Shown piece by piece: positions 45,878-56,100 of a stretch of 64,000 bases of DNA (position 1 is its first letter; each line of letters starts with the position of its first letter). The position numbers were made by a program, and so were the translations under genes. The notes under the pieces are model-generated. The model worked only from the letters and a program-made list of their open reading frames with translations, made no database searches and was not told the origin of the DNA. The stretch is from contig JAUCSD010000001.1 of the NCBI GenBank assembly GCA_030445245.1, positions 186,001-250,000 on the forward strand, read 5' to 3'. This stretch comes from Candidatus Saccharimonadota bacterium. GTDB lineage: Bacteria > Patescibacteriota > Saccharimonadia > Saccharimonadales > Saccharimonadaceae.

Positions 45878-48508
45878 ATGCTTACTGCGAAAAAGAAGTC
45901 GAAGAAACTTTCTCGCCAATCCGTAGCTCTACGAAAAATCATTATGAAGCCTCTTTTTACTAAGGGTTACGTCGTCTTATCTGTAGGTGTATTATTTGTA
46001 ACGACGTATTATTGGGCGTTGCTGAGCGCCAGAATGCAGGCATCGAATGCCGATCAGCTCGTCGATACCTACCTATTTGAACATGGCGATACCTTCAGTG
46101 GGGCTACATTCCCAGATCAGCACACATTTCTTTTTAAATGGCCGATTTTCCTACTCATTAAGCTGTTCGGCTCAACCAGTCTTGCCTTTACGGTTGCTAC
46201 AGTAAGTATGATGCTTGTCACTGTCGGGATTCTTGCGTATATTTTGTATCGCATTGAGCGACGACCCTTAGTCTTAGGAACGCTTTGTTTGGCTCTTGCT
46301 TCCGCACTGCTACTAGTACCCACTCAGCCTTATGCTGGTGGATTGCTTCCAGTAAATATGGCGATGATAACGACGCGTAATCTAGAGTATATAGTTTTTA
46401 TCGCCAGCCTTATTCTACTTGTACGCTCGGCAAAGTGGCGAAGCTGGAAGTTTGCGACGGCAACTTTGCTCATGACGGTGCTTATCGCTAGTGACAAGCT
46501 ATTCTTGACGCTCAGCGTTGGCGGAGCGCTGCTCGCTATCATTTTTTACTCTCTAGCTCGGAAGTGGTCCTTAGTGAAGCTGATGGCGATGTGGCTAGGA
46601 ATGAGTGTTGTAGGTGTGCTACTTGCAACTGGGATGCTGTGGCTCATCAATGTCTCGGGTTTGACTCATATTGCTGATGGCACGGCCTTAGGGCCCTATG
46701 GATTTGCTCATACCGTCAAGGAGTTAGCGCTTGGTGCTATACATTTGCTTCTTAGCCTCCTGACGATAGTTGGTGCTAACCCAGCCGGTGATACAAGGCT
46801 ACTCAGTACCATACCAAGCCAAATTGTAACAAACTTACTTAGTCTTCGCGGCATCGGATTCGTGGTTAATGCGACTGTTGGGATAGCGGGGCTGACAGTG
46901 ATTGGTCGTATGGTTTTCGAGAGTATTTACCGAGACAAGGTGAAAAAGAAAAAGCATACAACAAAAGAAAAACCTGCCTGGGACGTGGCGCGTGGTGTCT
47001 CAATTTTACTTATTTGGAGCACAATTGCAACCTGTGGCGCCTTTGTGGCCAGTAACCATTATTATCCTGTTGATGCAAGGTACGTTGGAATAGCCTTGTT
47101 TACTCTATTTATCTCTCTTGCGACGTTTGCAAGAACCTACCGTTTTCGTCGTCCTGAACGAGTTGTTCTTGCTGGGATCATAATTCTGGCGACTATTTTT
47201 GCTAGTTTGGGAGTTGTTCGAAGTAGCTACGCTGAGGAAAAAAACGCACTGACGGATATGAATACGCGCAATAGTCACATCCTTGAAGCCTTAGAACAGC
47301 ATCATGTCGATACACTCGTCGGTGATTATTGGCGCGTACTCCCCACCAAGCTCGAATCGACAACACCGATGACTGTTACGCCAATGGCTGGTTGTACGCA
47401 AGTTCGTGACGTATTAAGCAGCCGGGCTTGGCAACTTGATTTGCGGCAGCATAGCTTCGCATACATACTAACTCTCGATCAAAGTCTTACTGGCTATGCG
47501 CCCTGTTCACTCAAGCAGATAGTCAGTCAATACGGTTCACCGAATAGAAGTGCCGTTATAGCCGGTACTATTAGCCAGCCCAAGGAACTGCTCCTCTTTT
47601 ACGACAAAGGTATTCATAAGAGCTCTCCTAAAGTTGCTAATCCCGTGCCGGCTACAGTTACGCCGACGACGATTGAAAGCATACCTCACAAGGAGTGTTC
47701 AGATTCTACTATAATGAATATCGTTGCTCATCAGGACGATGATCTTTTGTTTATGAATCCCGACCTGATACATGACGTTGATGCTGGACACTGTGTCCGT
47801 ACTGTGTATGTAACATCTGGTGACGCGGGAATGATGGACAAATATTATTGGCTGGGTCGTGAAAAAGGTTCGGAAGCGGCATATAACAGTATGGCTGGTC
47901 TTGCCCCAGATACTATTTGGATCGAACGTATTGTTAAATTGCCCGGTGGTCAATTTATTGTTATTGCAAACCCCCAAGGTAATATGAAACTGTCACTTAT
48001 TTTTATGCACCTACCAGATGGCAATGTGAACGGTCAAGGGTTCGACTCGACTAGTCACGAAAGTCTTTCTCGCCTTGATAATGGCCGGGTTCTTGCTCTA
48101 CATACCGCGGATCATCAGTCTACCTACTCTTCGAGCCAGCTTACTGAAGCCCTCACGCTCCTTATGCGAACATATCAACCCAATGAGATTCGTACGCAGT
48201 CCAATGTCGTAGATCATCATTATCCTGACCACAGTGATCATATGGCGGTCGGACGTTACGTCAAACAAGCGTATAGTGTATACAAAGAAGGTATGACTGA
48301 GGATGTCGTTCCGCCACTTACATTCTATATAGGTTATCCTATTCATAGTTTACCGCCGAATGTTACCGGAGAAGACCTGACAAGAAAGCAGAGTATCTTT
48401 TTTAACTATTCTCGCTTTGACGGAGGAGTGTGTGGCTCGGTCGTTCAATGCGCACAAGGCACTGTCTACAATGTTTACTTAAATCGTGAGTACAAGAGCG
48501 ACTACTGA
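45878..48508 (+). CDS. Multi-pass membrane protein fused to PIG-L deacetylase
   Basis: 876 aa. About eleven hydrophobic helices fill residues 20-465 with a glycosyltransferase-C-like layout: a first helix followed by an extracytoplasmic loop with acidic residues (LFEHGDTF). A soluble extracytoplasmic part follows. From about 608 a GlcNAc-PI de-N-acetylase (LmbE/PIG-L) domain begins, with AHQDDDLLFMNP (the AHPDD motif, here with Gln for Pro) and HYPDHSDHMAVG. Both halves are carbohydrate-related in other proteins, so polysaccharide synthesis or modification outside the cell is likely. Domain order is unusual. Confidence 0.75.
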   Translation: MLTAKKKSKKLSRQSVALRKIIMKPLFTKGYVVLSVGVLFVTTYYWALLSARMQASNADQLVDTYLFEHGDTFSGATFPDQHTFLFKWPIFLLIKLFGSTSLAFTVATVSMMLVTVGILAYILYRIERRPLVLGTLCLALASALLLVPTQPYAGGLLPVNMAMITTRNLEYIVFIASLILLVRSAKWRSWKFATATLLMTVLIASDKLFLTLSVGGALLAIIFYSLARKWSLVKLMAMWLGMSVVGVLLATGMLWLINVSGLTHIADGTALGPYGFAHTVKELALGAIHLLLSLLTIVGANPAGDTRLLSTIPSQIVTNLLSLRGIGFVVNATVGIAGLTVIGRMVFESIYRDKVKKKKHTTKEKPAWDVARGVSILLIWSTIATCGAFVASNHYYPVDARYVGIALFTLFISLATFARTYRFRRPERVVLAGIIILATIFASLGVVRSSYAEEKNALTDMNTRNSHILEALEQHHVDTLVGDYWRVLPTKLESTTPMTVTPMAGCTQVRDVLSSRAWQLDLRQHSFAYILTLDQSLTGYAPCSLKQIVSQYGSPNRSAVIAGTISQPKELLLFYDKGIHKSSPKVANPVPATVTPTTIESIPHKECSDSTIMNIVAHQDDDLLFMNPDLIHDVDAGHCVRTVYVTSGDAGMMDKYYWLGREKGSEAAYNSMAGLAPDTIWIERIVKLPGGQFIVIANPQGNMKLSLIFMHLPDGNVNGQGFDSTSHESLSRLDNGRVLALHTADHQSTYSSSQLTEALTLLMRTYQPNEIRTQSNVVDHHYPDHSDHMAVGRYVKQAYSVYKEGMTEDVVPPLTFYIGYPIHSLPPNVTGEDLTRKQSIFFNYSRFDGGVCGSVVQCAQGTVYNVYLNREYKSDY

Positions 48509-48607
48509 TTTTCCATCACCTCTCATTGGGCAAGATGCCCATTCTATGAGTGAAGCTTAAGGCGGCTTATAATTTTATCAAATCAACCTGAGTGAAAGGT
48601 GGCTTAG

Positions 48608-48997
48608 TTAGCGCTCCATTAGCTGGATAAGATTACCACATGTGTCATTGAGTACAGCTATTTTCACTGGGCCCATTTGAGTTGGCTTCGTAGTGAACGT
48701 CACACCGAGTGAGATAAGCCGTCTATATTCATCATCGATACTGTCGACCCCAAAGCTAGCTGCAGGTATTCCCTGTGCAACAAGGCCCTTTTTGTATTCT
48801 TTAGCTACTGGATTATCACTCGGCTCGAGTAGTAGCTCAGTACCCTCTCGATTCTCGGGGGATACGACAGTAAGCCATTTGAATTCTCCAACCGGAACGT
48901 CCTGCTTCTTTACAAAACCAAGTTTCTCGGTATAAAACGTCAAGGCCTTGTCCTGATCATCTACAAATACGCTGGTAAGAATAATTTTAATGCTCAT
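48608..48997 (-). CDS. Glyoxalase/VOC-superfamily protein
   Basis: 129 aa, two beta-alpha-beta-beta-beta modules: IILTSVFVDDQDKALTFYTEKLGF, ELLLEPSDNP, then FGVDSIDDEYRRLISLGV and VKIAVLNDTCGNLIQLME. This is typical of VOC proteins annotated as glyoxalase or extradiol dioxygenase-like. The substrate is unknown. TTAGGAGC precedes the ATG. Confidence 0.88.
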   Translation of the reverse strand: MSIKIILTSVFVDDQDKALTFYTEKLGFVKKQDVPVGEFKWLTVVSPENREGTELLLEPSDNPVAKEYKKGLVAQGIPAASFGVDSIDDEYRRLISLGVTFTTKPTQMGPVKIAVLNDTCGNLIQLMER

Positions 48998-49125
48998 TAT
49001 CTATGCTCCTAACTTGAGATATAACTTATGAATAAATACAGGTACTCTGCTATTTTATAGTACTTACTCATCTTTGGGCTAATTTATTTTCGATATAATA
49101 GATATGGCTAGAAAGGAGAAGTGTC

Positions 49126-49689
49126 ATGTCAAAACAAGTGTTATTTATTCAAGGTGCCGGCGAGAATGCATACAGGGAAGATGCTAAATTGGTGAGGAGT
49201 CTCCATCGTACCCTTGGGTCGGAGTATGAGATTATATACCCTACCATGCCGAACGAGGCTGACGTACACTATGGTGAATGGAGGTTACAGATCGAAACGG
49301 AGCTGGCGAAAATCCATAAACCGGCAATTCTTATCGGCCATTCCGTTGGCGGTTCAATCCTCTTGAAGTGTCTGAGCGAAATCAAAATAAGAAAACCGGT
49401 TGCTGCTTTGTTTCTCATGGCTACCCCTTTTTGGGGTGGTGATGGCTGGCGCTATGATGGATATGAAGACATCGAGCTGTCTAAAGATCTTGTAGCCAAG
49501 CTAGCGAAAGATATGCCTCTTTTTTTCTATCATTGTCGAGATGATTCTATTGTTCCATATGAGCATCTTGCCTTATATAAGAAACTTTTGCCTCATGCGA
49601 CAAGCCGTAATATAGATATCGGCGGGCATCAATTTAATGACGATCTAGTATTGATCGTACAAGACATACACGAACTGACATTTCATTAG
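49126..49689 (+). CDS. Alpha/beta hydrolase, RBBP9/YdeN type
   Basis: 187 aa. FIQGAGENAYREDA, then the nucleophile elbow GHSVGGS (Ser at about 74), FYHCRDDSIVPYEH with the catalytic Asp, and GGHQF with the catalytic His. Short serine hydrolases of this type have unknown physiological substrates. AAAGGAGAAG gives a good Shine-Dalgarno sequence. Confidence 0.88.
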   Translation: MSKQVLFIQGAGENAYREDAKLVRSLHRTLGSEYEIIYPTMPNEADVHYGEWRLQIETELAKIHKPAILIGHSVGGSILLKCLSEIKIRKPVAALFLMATPFWGGDGWRYDGYEDIELSKDLVAKLAKDMPLFFYHCRDDSIVPYEHLALYKKLLPHATSRNIDIGGHQFNDDLVLIVQDIHELTFH

Positions 49690-49751
49690 ACAAGCCAGCT
49701 TAGCTCAATACGGTATCGCTTGAAATTTGGATGTAGTCATCTAGCTGACTG

Positions 49752-52094
49752 CTACGAGGTCCATTTCCAGTTACGGATTTCGGGCATATCGACACCGTGA
49801 ATATTAATATAATCACGGTGTTTAATCAGCTTTGTTTCCATAAGTAGCTTGAGGTCTTGGGCTTCTTTGCTAGTAAGCGTAAGACGCGTGATGACATCGA
49901 TGACAAGATGGAATCGGTCAAGATTGTTTAATACCGTCATGTCAAATGCCGTCGTTATAGTCCCCTCCTCCTTATAGCCCCGAACATGCAAGTTACGGTT
50001 AGCACGTCTATATGTCAGGCGGTGTATGAGCCATGGATATCCATGGAAGGCAAAGATAATTTCCTTATCCTGTGTGAACATCTCGTTATACTCAGGATCG
50101 CTCAAGCCATGAGGGTGTTCGCTGGTTGGCTGTAGGCGCATTAAATCAACAATATTCACGACCCGAATCTTGAGGTCGGGTAGGTACTCGCGAAGAATTG
50201 AGACTGCTGCTAGGACTTCGAGTGTTGGCACGTCGCCAGCACAGGCCATAACAACATCCGGTTCTTTGCCGCGGTCGTTGCTAGCCCAATCCCATACGCC
50301 GATTCCGTGAGTACAATGCAGGGCTGCCTCTTCCATCGTGAGCCATTGGGGGCTGTCATGTTTGCCTGTTATGGTGAGATTAATATAGTTGCGACTCCGC
50401 AAACAGTGGTCCATCACAGAGAGAAGGCAATTGGCGTCTGGCGGTAAGTAGATACGGACTACTTCTGCCTTTTTATTAACGAGATGATCAATAAAGCCTG
50501 GGTCTTGATGCGTGAACCCGTTGTGATCCTGTCGCCAGACGTGTGATGTCAGAAGGTAGTTTAATGATGGTATTGGTGCGCGCCACGCGAGCTCTGAGCT
50601 CATTTTAATCCATTTGGCATGCTGATTTACCATCGAATCTACAATGCGTATGAATGCCTCGTAGCTATGAAATATTCCATGTCGGCCAGTAAGCAGATAT
50701 CCTTCGGTCCAGCCCTGTGATTGATGTTCACTTAGCATGGAGTCTAAGACTGCACCACTACGGGCAAGTGATTCGTCAGAGTCTTGAATGCGTGCCGACC
50801 ATTTGCGATCGGTTACTTCAAGCACGGCTTCGAGTCGGTTTGATACAAGTTCATCAGGGCCAAAAATTCTAAAATTACGAGGGTCACTATTGAGGCTAAT
50901 GATGTCACGAAGATACGGGCCAATGGCGTGTACGTTCCCTTCGTTAATGATACCGCGGTAAGGGATATCAACTTCGTAGTCCTGAAAATCTGGCATATGA
51001 AGTGCTCGTTGCAAGTTGCCGCCGTTAGCGTGAGGGTTTGAGCCCATGCGCCTCATGCCTATTGGAGCGAGTCGTGCAAGCTTGGCCTTTAACTGGCCGT
51101 CGCTATTAAATAGCTCATCTGGTCGATAGCTCTTTAGCCAATTTTCAAGGATGGTTACATTTTGTGGATGAGACTCGTCAACCGCTAAAGGTACCTGATG
51201 AGATCGGAAGTTGCCTTCAATCTTATGGCCATCAATTACTTTTGGTCCCGTCCAGCCTTTTGGAGAAGCAAGTATGATCATTGGCCAGCGTGGTCGCACG
51301 GTATCGTTATTGTCACGTGCATTTGATTGGATACGCTTTATCTCATCTATAGCTTCATCGAGCTTTGCGGCCATTAATTGATGCATAAGTTCAGGGTCAT
51401 CGCCTTCAACAAAATAAGGGTTCCAGCCATATCCACGGAATAACTGTTCAAGTTCTTCACGCTCAATACGGGCTAAAATGGTAGGATTGCTAATCTTGTA
51501 TCCGTTTAGGTGAAGAATCGGCAGGACGACGCCATCAGATTTGGCATTTAAGAATTTATTGGAATGCCAAGCAGTAGCAAGTGGTCCCGTCTCCGCTTCG
51601 CCATCACCAACTACGCAAGCAACAATAAGATCCGGATTATCAAATACGGCGCCGAATGCATGACTTAATGAGTAGCCGAGTTCCCCGCCCTCATGTATTG
51701 AGCCGGGTATTTGCGGTGATACATGACTGGAAAGACCACCTGGAAATGATGACATTTTGAAGAGTTTTGCAAGGCCTGCTTCGTCTTGGGTGACTTCAGG
51801 GTAATACTCGCTGAAGGTTCCCTCAAGGTATACGTTACTGACGACGGCTGGTCCTCCATGTCCAGGTCCAGATATGTACACTATATTAAGATCGTTCTTC
51901 TTAATCACCCGGTTAAGATGAGCATAGATAAAATTCTGTCCAGGAGCAGTACCCCAGTGGCCAAGCAGTAACTGCTTGATGTGTGGTAATTGGAGCGGCT
52001 CTTTTAAGAGCGGATTATCCTGTAAGTATATTTGTCCCACGGATAGATAGTTGGCAGCGCGCCAGTACGCGTCGATAGCAGATAGTTCATTCAT
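49752..52094 (-). CDS. xfp: Xylulose-5-phosphate/fructose-6-phosphate phosphoketolase
   Basis: 780 aa, full length. [78 protein letters not shown] (thiamine diphosphate site) and [14 protein letters not shown] are all present. It cleaves xylulose-5-P or fructose-6-P to acetyl phosphate. The ATG lies one base after the ackA stop (TAA-C-ATG), so the pair is translationally coupled. The alternative ATG at 52115 would start inside ackA. Confidence 0.96.
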   Translation of the reverse strand: MNELSAIDAYWRAANYLSVGQIYLQDNPLLKEPLQLPHIKQLLLGHWGTAPGQNFIYAHLNRVIKKNDLNIVYISGPGHGGPAVVSNVYLEGTFSEYYPEVTQDEAGLAKLFKMSSFPGGLSSHVSPQIPGSIHEGGELGYSLSHAFGAVFDNPDLIVACVVGDGEAETGPLATAWHSNKFLNAKSDGVVLPILHLNGYKISNPTILARIEREELEQLFRGYGWNPYFVEGDDPELMHQLMAAKLDEAIDEIKRIQSNARDNNDTVRPRWPMIILASPKGWTGPKVIDGHKIEGNFRSHQVPLAVDESHPQNVTILENWLKSYRPDELFNSDGQLKAKLARLAPIGMRRMGSNPHANGGNLQRALHMPDFQDYEVDIPYRGIINEGNVHAIGPYLRDIISLNSDPRNFRIFGPDELVSNRLEAVLEVTDRKWSARIQDSDESLARSGAVLDSMLSEHQSQGWTEGYLLTGRHGIFHSYEAFIRIVDSMVNQHAKWIKMSSELAWRAPIPSLNYLLTSHVWRQDHNGFTHQDPGFIDHLVNKKAEVVRIYLPPDANCLLSVMDHCLRSRNYINLTITGKHDSPQWLTMEEAALHCTHGIGVWDWASNDRGKEPDVVMACAGDVPTLEVLAAVSILREYLPDLKIRVVNIVDLMRLQPTSEHPHGLSDPEYNEMFTQDKEIIFAFHGYPWLIHRLTYRRANRNLHVRGYKEEGTITTAFDMTVLNNLDRFHLVIDVITRLTLTSKEAQDLKLLMETKLIKHRDYINIHGVDMPEIRNWKWTS

Positions 52095-52095
52095 G

Positions 52096-53334
52096 TTAAG
52101 CGGCGTGTTGTTCATAGTTTAGTTGCCGGTCGCTTTCTTTAGTGAGTAGTAATTCTTGAATTTGCACGGCAATGCTGTGAGCCTCATCGGCTGGGATGAC
52201 ATGTACTCCTACGCTGCTCTTCTGACTAGATATTAGGAAATTGTTTTCTTCATTAGCTTGTACGTTTATTTCAATACCCATATACTCAAGATCCTGGCAG
52301 ATACGCGCTCGTATAATTGCCGATTGTTCGCCGATGCCTCCGGAAAATATCAGTGAATTGATTCCGCCTAGTGTGGTGGTAAGGGCGCCAATTGACTTTC
52401 TAACGTCACGAATAAATAACTCCACTGCCATAGCGGCGTCACCGTTCTGTTTTTCAAGATCAAGTAGTGCATGCATATCACCCGTTAGTCCTGAGACACC
52501 AAGAAGGCCCGATTGGGAGCTTACCATGTGATTAAATTCCTCAATGTCCATGTGACTGTGCGTATGAAGGAAGCCAAAGATGTTTGGATCGAGATCACCT
52601 GATCGTGTGCTCATTATGATGCCCGAGGTTGGCGTGAATCCCATTGTTGTGTCGATAGGCTTTCCTTTGTAGGTTGCCGCCAGGCTGGCACCGCTACCAA
52701 GATGCGCTAGGACTACTCGGCCGTTCATGGCAATGTCCCCTGCCTTTTCCTGAAAAGTTGCAAGAAGGGATGTATATGATAAGCCATGAAATCCATAGCG
52801 GCGCACGCCTTCATCGTAATATTTTCGTGGAATTGGGATCAGTTTTGCTATGTGCGGAAGTTGCTGGAAAAAAGCCGTATCAAAACAGGCTATCTGTAGA
52901 ACAGACGGATAATGCTGTGAGAACTGATTAATGAGCTCATGTGCGGCTGGTGTATGATCGGGATCAAGCCGCGAAAGCAACTCCCAATCCGTGTCGGGTA
53001 TAGTATTAATTACCATAGGGTCAGCATACTTCATGCCTCCATGAACAAGTCGATGGCCAATAGCCATGATACTAGCGGGAGCTATTATGTTCGCGAGCTG
53101 GCCTATGATCATATGCGTGGCTTCGCTATGATCAATGGTGTCGAACTCCTCGGTATATGTCGGTTTGGTTGGCTGTATGATCTCTAAGAGAGCTTTTGGT
53201 TGGCCGATATTACTGATTAAGATAGTAGCAAAGGAAGACGCATCTACTATATGCTGATTCGTCTTATAAACAGCTAATTTAATACTGGATGATCCAGCAT
53301 TAACGGTGACGATATTGCCAGTTGTCGCAGTCAT
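52096..53334 (-). CDS. ackA: Acetate kinase
   Basis: 412 aa. [13 protein letters not shown] (N-terminal phosphate-binding signature), [48 protein letters not shown] and [15 protein letters not shown] are all in place. It transfers phosphate from the acetyl phosphate made by Xfp to ADP, giving ATP and acetate. TATGAT ends six bases before the ATG at 53334, so the pair is probably read from a leaderless message. An ATG further upstream, at 53382, lies before the -10 element. Confidence 0.96.
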   Translation of the reverse strand: MTATTGNIVTVNAGSSSIKLAVYKTNQHIVDASSFATILISNIGQPKALLEIIQPTKPTYTEEFDTIDHSEATHMIIGQLANIIAPASIMAIGHRLVHGGMKYADPMVINTIPDTDWELLSRLDPDHTPAAHELINQFSQHYPSVLQIACFDTAFFQQLPHIAKLIPIPRKYYDEGVRRYGFHGLSYTSLLATFQEKAGDIAMNGRVVLAHLGSGASLAATYKGKPIDTTMGFTPTSGIIMSTRSGDLDPNIFGFLHTHSHMDIEEFNHMVSSQSGLLGVSGLTGDMHALLDLEKQNGDAAMAVELFIRDVRKSIGALTTTLGGINSLIFSGGIGEQSAIIRARICQDLEYMGIEINVQANEENNFLISSQKSSVGVHVIPADEAHSIAVQIQELLLTKESDRQLNYEQHAA

Positions 53335-53480
53335 GTCCCTATCATAGCAAACATAACCATAAGTGGATACGACATAGGTCACATCAATAAACAGACGAAG
53401 AACTCAGGACGGATAATCGTCTTTAGTTCAAAGTCTAGAGTATGGACCAATTTAGTATCAAGGTAGAATTTCACAGTTAC

Positions 53481-53523
53481 GCTACGCTTAAAGATCTTCA
53501 TCGTGAAGGTCTTTAAGCGTAGC
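53481..53523. repeat. 20-bp hairpin between ackA and HD gene
   Basis: Arms 53481-53500 and 53504-53523 pair over 20 bp with one G-U pair and a TCG loop. There is no T run on either strand. It lies 35 bases downstream of the HD gene and 146 bases upstream of ackA. Confidence 0.6.
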
Positions 53524-53557
53524 TATCTTAGCTAACGGATCTGTCTGAGTAAGAAAT

Positions 53558-54145
53558 TTACGGCTTAGTAGTATAAGTTGCCTTGGAGTACTCGATAAGA
53601 CCATCGAATATGTCTCGTAAGTAAGGAGATGATTTCCGAAGTTGTTCAGTATACTTGTCGCAAAACCGCTCGAATGTAATAGAAATCTCGCGGTAAGGGC
53701 GCCAGTTGTCTAAGCCGCCCATTATTAGTTGCTGCATTTTATCAACCGTCCAGACGAACAGAGACTCATCGTCTTGCCTTAGCTCATAATTGGCCATTTT
53801 TAAAACTAGATCAGGAAAATCTGAAAATTCCGTAGACAATCGCGCAAGTGCAGCTGCCTCATCCTTAACCTTTTGTTGACGATCTTCGGTGCTCGCAAAA
53901 GTGTTCACGTCACCCGCATATCTTTCAACAAAATCATGAGATAGCGCATATTTTAATATTTTGGCGATATCGAGATCGATTTTGTATCGATCATGTATAT
54001 ACCAACAAAGTAATGCTATGGTGAAGCTATGCTCAATGTCGTTCTCTCTTCGTGTGGTGTTTGCTAAATAATGATTTCGATTAATAAGCGCTAGATCTAT
54101 GCTCATTTTTTGTAATTCGAAAAGAATATGATCAGGTTTTTCCAT
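53558..54145 (-). CDS. HD-domain hydrolase (YfbR-like)
   Basis: 195 aa. The metal site follows the YfbR pattern: NDIEHSF (His), ALSHDFVERYAGD (His-Asp), with a later Asp in FVWTVDKMQQL. Members are 5'-nucleotidases of deoxynucleoside monophosphates. The start at 54145 has TATACT 11 bases upstream; the longer ATG at 54178 would overlap that element. Confidence 0.85.
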   Translation of the reverse strand: MEKPDHILFELQKMSIDLALINRNHYLANTTRRENDIEHSFTIALLCWYIHDRYKIDLDIAKILKYALSHDFVERYAGDVNTFASTEDRQQKVKDEAAALARLSTEFSDFPDLVLKMANYELRQDDESLFVWTVDKMQQLIMGGLDNWRPYREISITFERFCDKYTEQLRKSSPYLRDIFDGLIEYSKATYTTKP

Positions 54146-54285
54146 AATATGTAGATAGTATAACAAATTTAGTGACATTACGTTAAGCAGGGTCGAGATG
54201 CTGACATTGCTTATTTTAGATAAATATGTTATAATATATTACGAATCCATTACCTCTATCTCCAACCGAGAAGGACCGCATATCC

Positions 54286-54783
54286 ATGAGTCTTGCCTAT
54301 AGTAATGTTTTGGCGACTGTGGCGGTCGTGTGTCTTCCCCTCGTTGGTAGGAGCAGGATCGCACCTAAGCTCAGTCCGCTACTTCGGCGCTACTTTTTCA
54401 CCTTGACCATGTGGGGTCTCCCGTTTGCAATTGGCCAATACTGCCAAGAAAACAGATGGGGATCTCTCTGGGTCCAGTACCACCTCTTGGATCTCAGCTA
54501 CGCTCCATGGGGAATGGCACTCATTATGTGCCTGTTCCTTATCGGTGCAGATCTGCTCAATACAGAGGTGTCGAAAAGGCTACTCCTCGTGAGTAGTTTT
54601 GCCATTATCCTTGCCTTCGGGTATGGGAGTGAGGTTTGGGACACTATGTGGGCATGGTACGACGGTGAGCCGTTCGCCCTGGCGATCGATGTGGGTGATT
54701 ACATCACCATCACCGCCGGCGGTGTGGCTACTGTCGTGCTATACCTGTGGCTTCGCCAATCAGTCTCGAAAGGAATGAGCTAG
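54286..54783 (+). CDS. GC-rich orphan membrane protein
   Basis: 165 aa with four or five hydrophobic segments (LATVAVVCLPLVG, YFFTLTMWGLPFAIGQ, APWGMALIMCLFLIGADLL, LLLVSSFAIILAFGYG, TAGGVATVVLYLWL) and a Trp/Tyr-rich loop (WDTMWAWYDGEPF). No family recognised. It has a 45-base leader after TTATAAT, GAGAAGGACC before the ATG, and a perfect terminator after the stop. Confidence 0.65.
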   Translation: MSLAYSNVLATVAVVCLPLVGRSRIAPKLSPLLRRYFFTLTMWGLPFAIGQYCQENRWGSLWVQYHLLDLSYAPWGMALIMCLFLIGADLLNTEVSKRLLLVSSFAIILAFGYGSEVWDTMWAWYDGEPFALAIDVGDYITITAGGVATVVLYLWLRQSVSKGMS

Positions 54784-54790
54784 GTGCATC

Positions 54791-54812
54791 GGGCAGCGTT
54801 ACGCTGCCCTTT
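54791..54812 (+). terminator. Terminator after 54286-54783
   Basis: GGGCAGCG, a TTA loop and CGCTGCCC, followed by TTT. Confidence 0.6.
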
Positions 54813-55154
54813 CGCACGTCTATAATTAATGAAAAATAAGAAGAGATTAAAATCTGAAGCTCTCGGTGTATTAATACACAGGGTCGACTACGCCGCCATT
54901 ACCCCATACGTTGCCAAGTTACCGATTCCATTTCCCAGTTTTACGGGTCCCCCAACGCTGCAATCTGGCTGCCCAACTGCCGTAGGCTTCCTGCTACACC
55001 CGAGGGAGGAATCGGAACGGTCGTCGATGTATTTTTACTTTTGGCTGGGAATAGTGAACGTGTTCCAGGAAGAAGCTACGCTCTTAGACTCCTCTTTCTC
55101 GCTACCTTGCAAATGAATATACTGTTTCTTTATATTTTTAGTTGGGCTAAATAT
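54813..55154. other. Region with a decayed tRNA-like fragment and no convincing gene
   Basis: An open frame from 54829 would encode 95 residues but has TATAAT directly against the ATG, odd composition and overlaps tRNA-like debris. A block near 55042-55083 reads as a weak tRNA 3' end on the minus strand (TGGCTGGG then TGTTCCAGGAAGAAGC). It is related to the blocks at 56020 and 59913. Confidence 0.4.
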
Positions 55155-55448
55155 TTAGAAGTCTTCATCAGGATTATCACTCGGTTCTTTACCCCATCGC
55201 CAAGTTGGCTTAGGTGAACTAGCCAATCCGAAAAGAATAATCGTCATAACGGCGAGCGCGAAAATCGCGAGAAAGGCAATGAGTTCACCGGCAGTCGGCT
55301 GTACTGGTTTTGCTGGCAAAAGAGTCGCAGCTATAAAAATAATCGCGATTTGCATACTGACAATGAGTGTTGCTATCCATGTCACTGGAGTCCACCCCCA
55401 TCCATAGCGGCGGCGTTTCATTAAATACGTTCTGTTGTTTTTTGCCAT
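55155..55448 (-). CDS. Small two-helix membrane protein
   Basis: 97 aa. Two helices (WIATLIVSMQIAIIFIAATL and GELIAFLAIFALAVMTIILFG), a basic N-terminus (MKRRRYGWGW) and an acidic tail (PSDNPDEDF). No family recognised. TATAAT ends six bases before the ATG, and the terminator for the next unit lies upstream. Confidence 0.7.
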   Translation of the reverse strand: MAKNNRTYLMKRRRYGWGWTPVTWIATLIVSMQIAIIFIAATLLPAKPVQPTAGELIAFLAIFALAVMTIILFGLASSPKPTWRWGKEPSDNPDEDF

Positions 55449-55468
55449 GTATTAATTATAGCAAATAA

Positions 55469-55492
55469 AAAATGACGATTCCTCGTCATTTT
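55469..55492. terminator. Terminator
   Basis: AAAATGACGA, loop TTCC, TCGTCATTTT. It is followed on the plus strand by AAGCATAATC and the tRNA-like block at 55507. Confidence 0.75.
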
Positions 55493-55506
55493 AAGCATAA
55501 TCAACT

Positions 55507-55540
55507 TGGCTGGCCACGTAACCCAAAATTGGAACACGAT
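55507..55540 (-). repeat. tRNA 3'-end-like fragment (weak)
   Basis: Begins TGGCTGGCC on the plus strand, the complement of a CCA-terminated tRNA 3' end. The T-arm consensus is lost. It sits directly beside the terminator at 55469, as do the other such fragments. Confidence 0.3.
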
Positions 55541-55591
55541 ATTAATTAGCCTACTTGCGATGTATAGAAAACTAATCGAGCTCAGCCTTCT

Positions 55592-55879
55592 TTAATGTGC
55601 CTTTTTCCCAAAAGCTCCGGGACCGGCATGAAAGAGACCGATCGCAAGCATTCCTAGCATAGTCGCAATCCAACATGCAGCGGGATACCTGGCAGGATCG
55701 ACTAACAATAGGAATAGTGGAGTCGTGGCTATTGCTAGCCAGCCCGCGATAAGATTGGGTATAGGCGTGCTGCCCAAGGCTGAGGTATAGGTTCGTTTAG
55801 TTATACCCCTAACGAAATGAGGAATGCCATTACCAAACCAAACACCTGCAAGGAAGCTAACTATAATTGTATTAATCAT
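55592..55879 (-). CDS. Small multi-pass membrane protein
   Basis: 95 aa with three hydrophobic helices (IIVSFLAGVWFGNGIPHFV, LIAGWLAIATTPLFLLL, WIATMLGMLAIGLFH). No family recognised. TATACT ends seven bases before the ATG at 55879. Confidence 0.7.
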   Translation of the reverse strand: MINTIIVSFLAGVWFGNGIPHFVRGITKRTYTSALGSTPIPNLIAGWLAIATTPLFLLLVDPARYPAACWIATMLGMLAIGLFHAGPGAFGKKAH

Positions 55880-55919
55880 CAAGATGAGTATACCTCAAAA
55901 GATATTCAGAAGACAATAT

Positions 55920-55970
55920 TGACCACCAGAAAGGATTCGAACTCATGCAATAGATTAGAAGATCAAACCA
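55920..55970 (-). repeat. tRNA 3'-half-like fragment
   Basis: On the minus strand it reads GAGTTCGAATCC, then TTTCTGGTGGTCA, a T-arm and acceptor end. CTTCTAA upstream looks like an anticodon loop, with TCT as anticodon. The 5' half is missing and stems mismatch, so it is not a functional tRNA. Confidence 0.45.
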
Positions 55971-56019
55971 AAAAATAAGAACACTCACTTACAGCGTTCT
56001 TACCTCTGTAATAATTTCT

Positions 56020-56065
56020 TGGCTGGGGCTAGTGGATATGTTTAGAACTTTTCAGGAAGAATCTA
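56020..56065 (-). repeat. tRNA 3'-end-like fragment, copy A
   Basis: TGGCTGGGGCTAGTGGATAT, continuing TTTAGAAC-TTTTCAGGA, on the plus strand. It differs from the block at 59913-59952 at only two positions over about 38 bases. Its minus-strand reading ends in CCA. Confidence 0.5.
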
Positions 56066-56100
56066 CAGCCTCACTCCGGCTAGTGAAGTACCTCGCATCT

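Noticed and set aside
54829-55116. Open frame of 95 codons on the plus strand
   Set aside because: TATAAT abuts the start, composition is erratic, and the frame runs across tRNA-like debris; no homology recognised.
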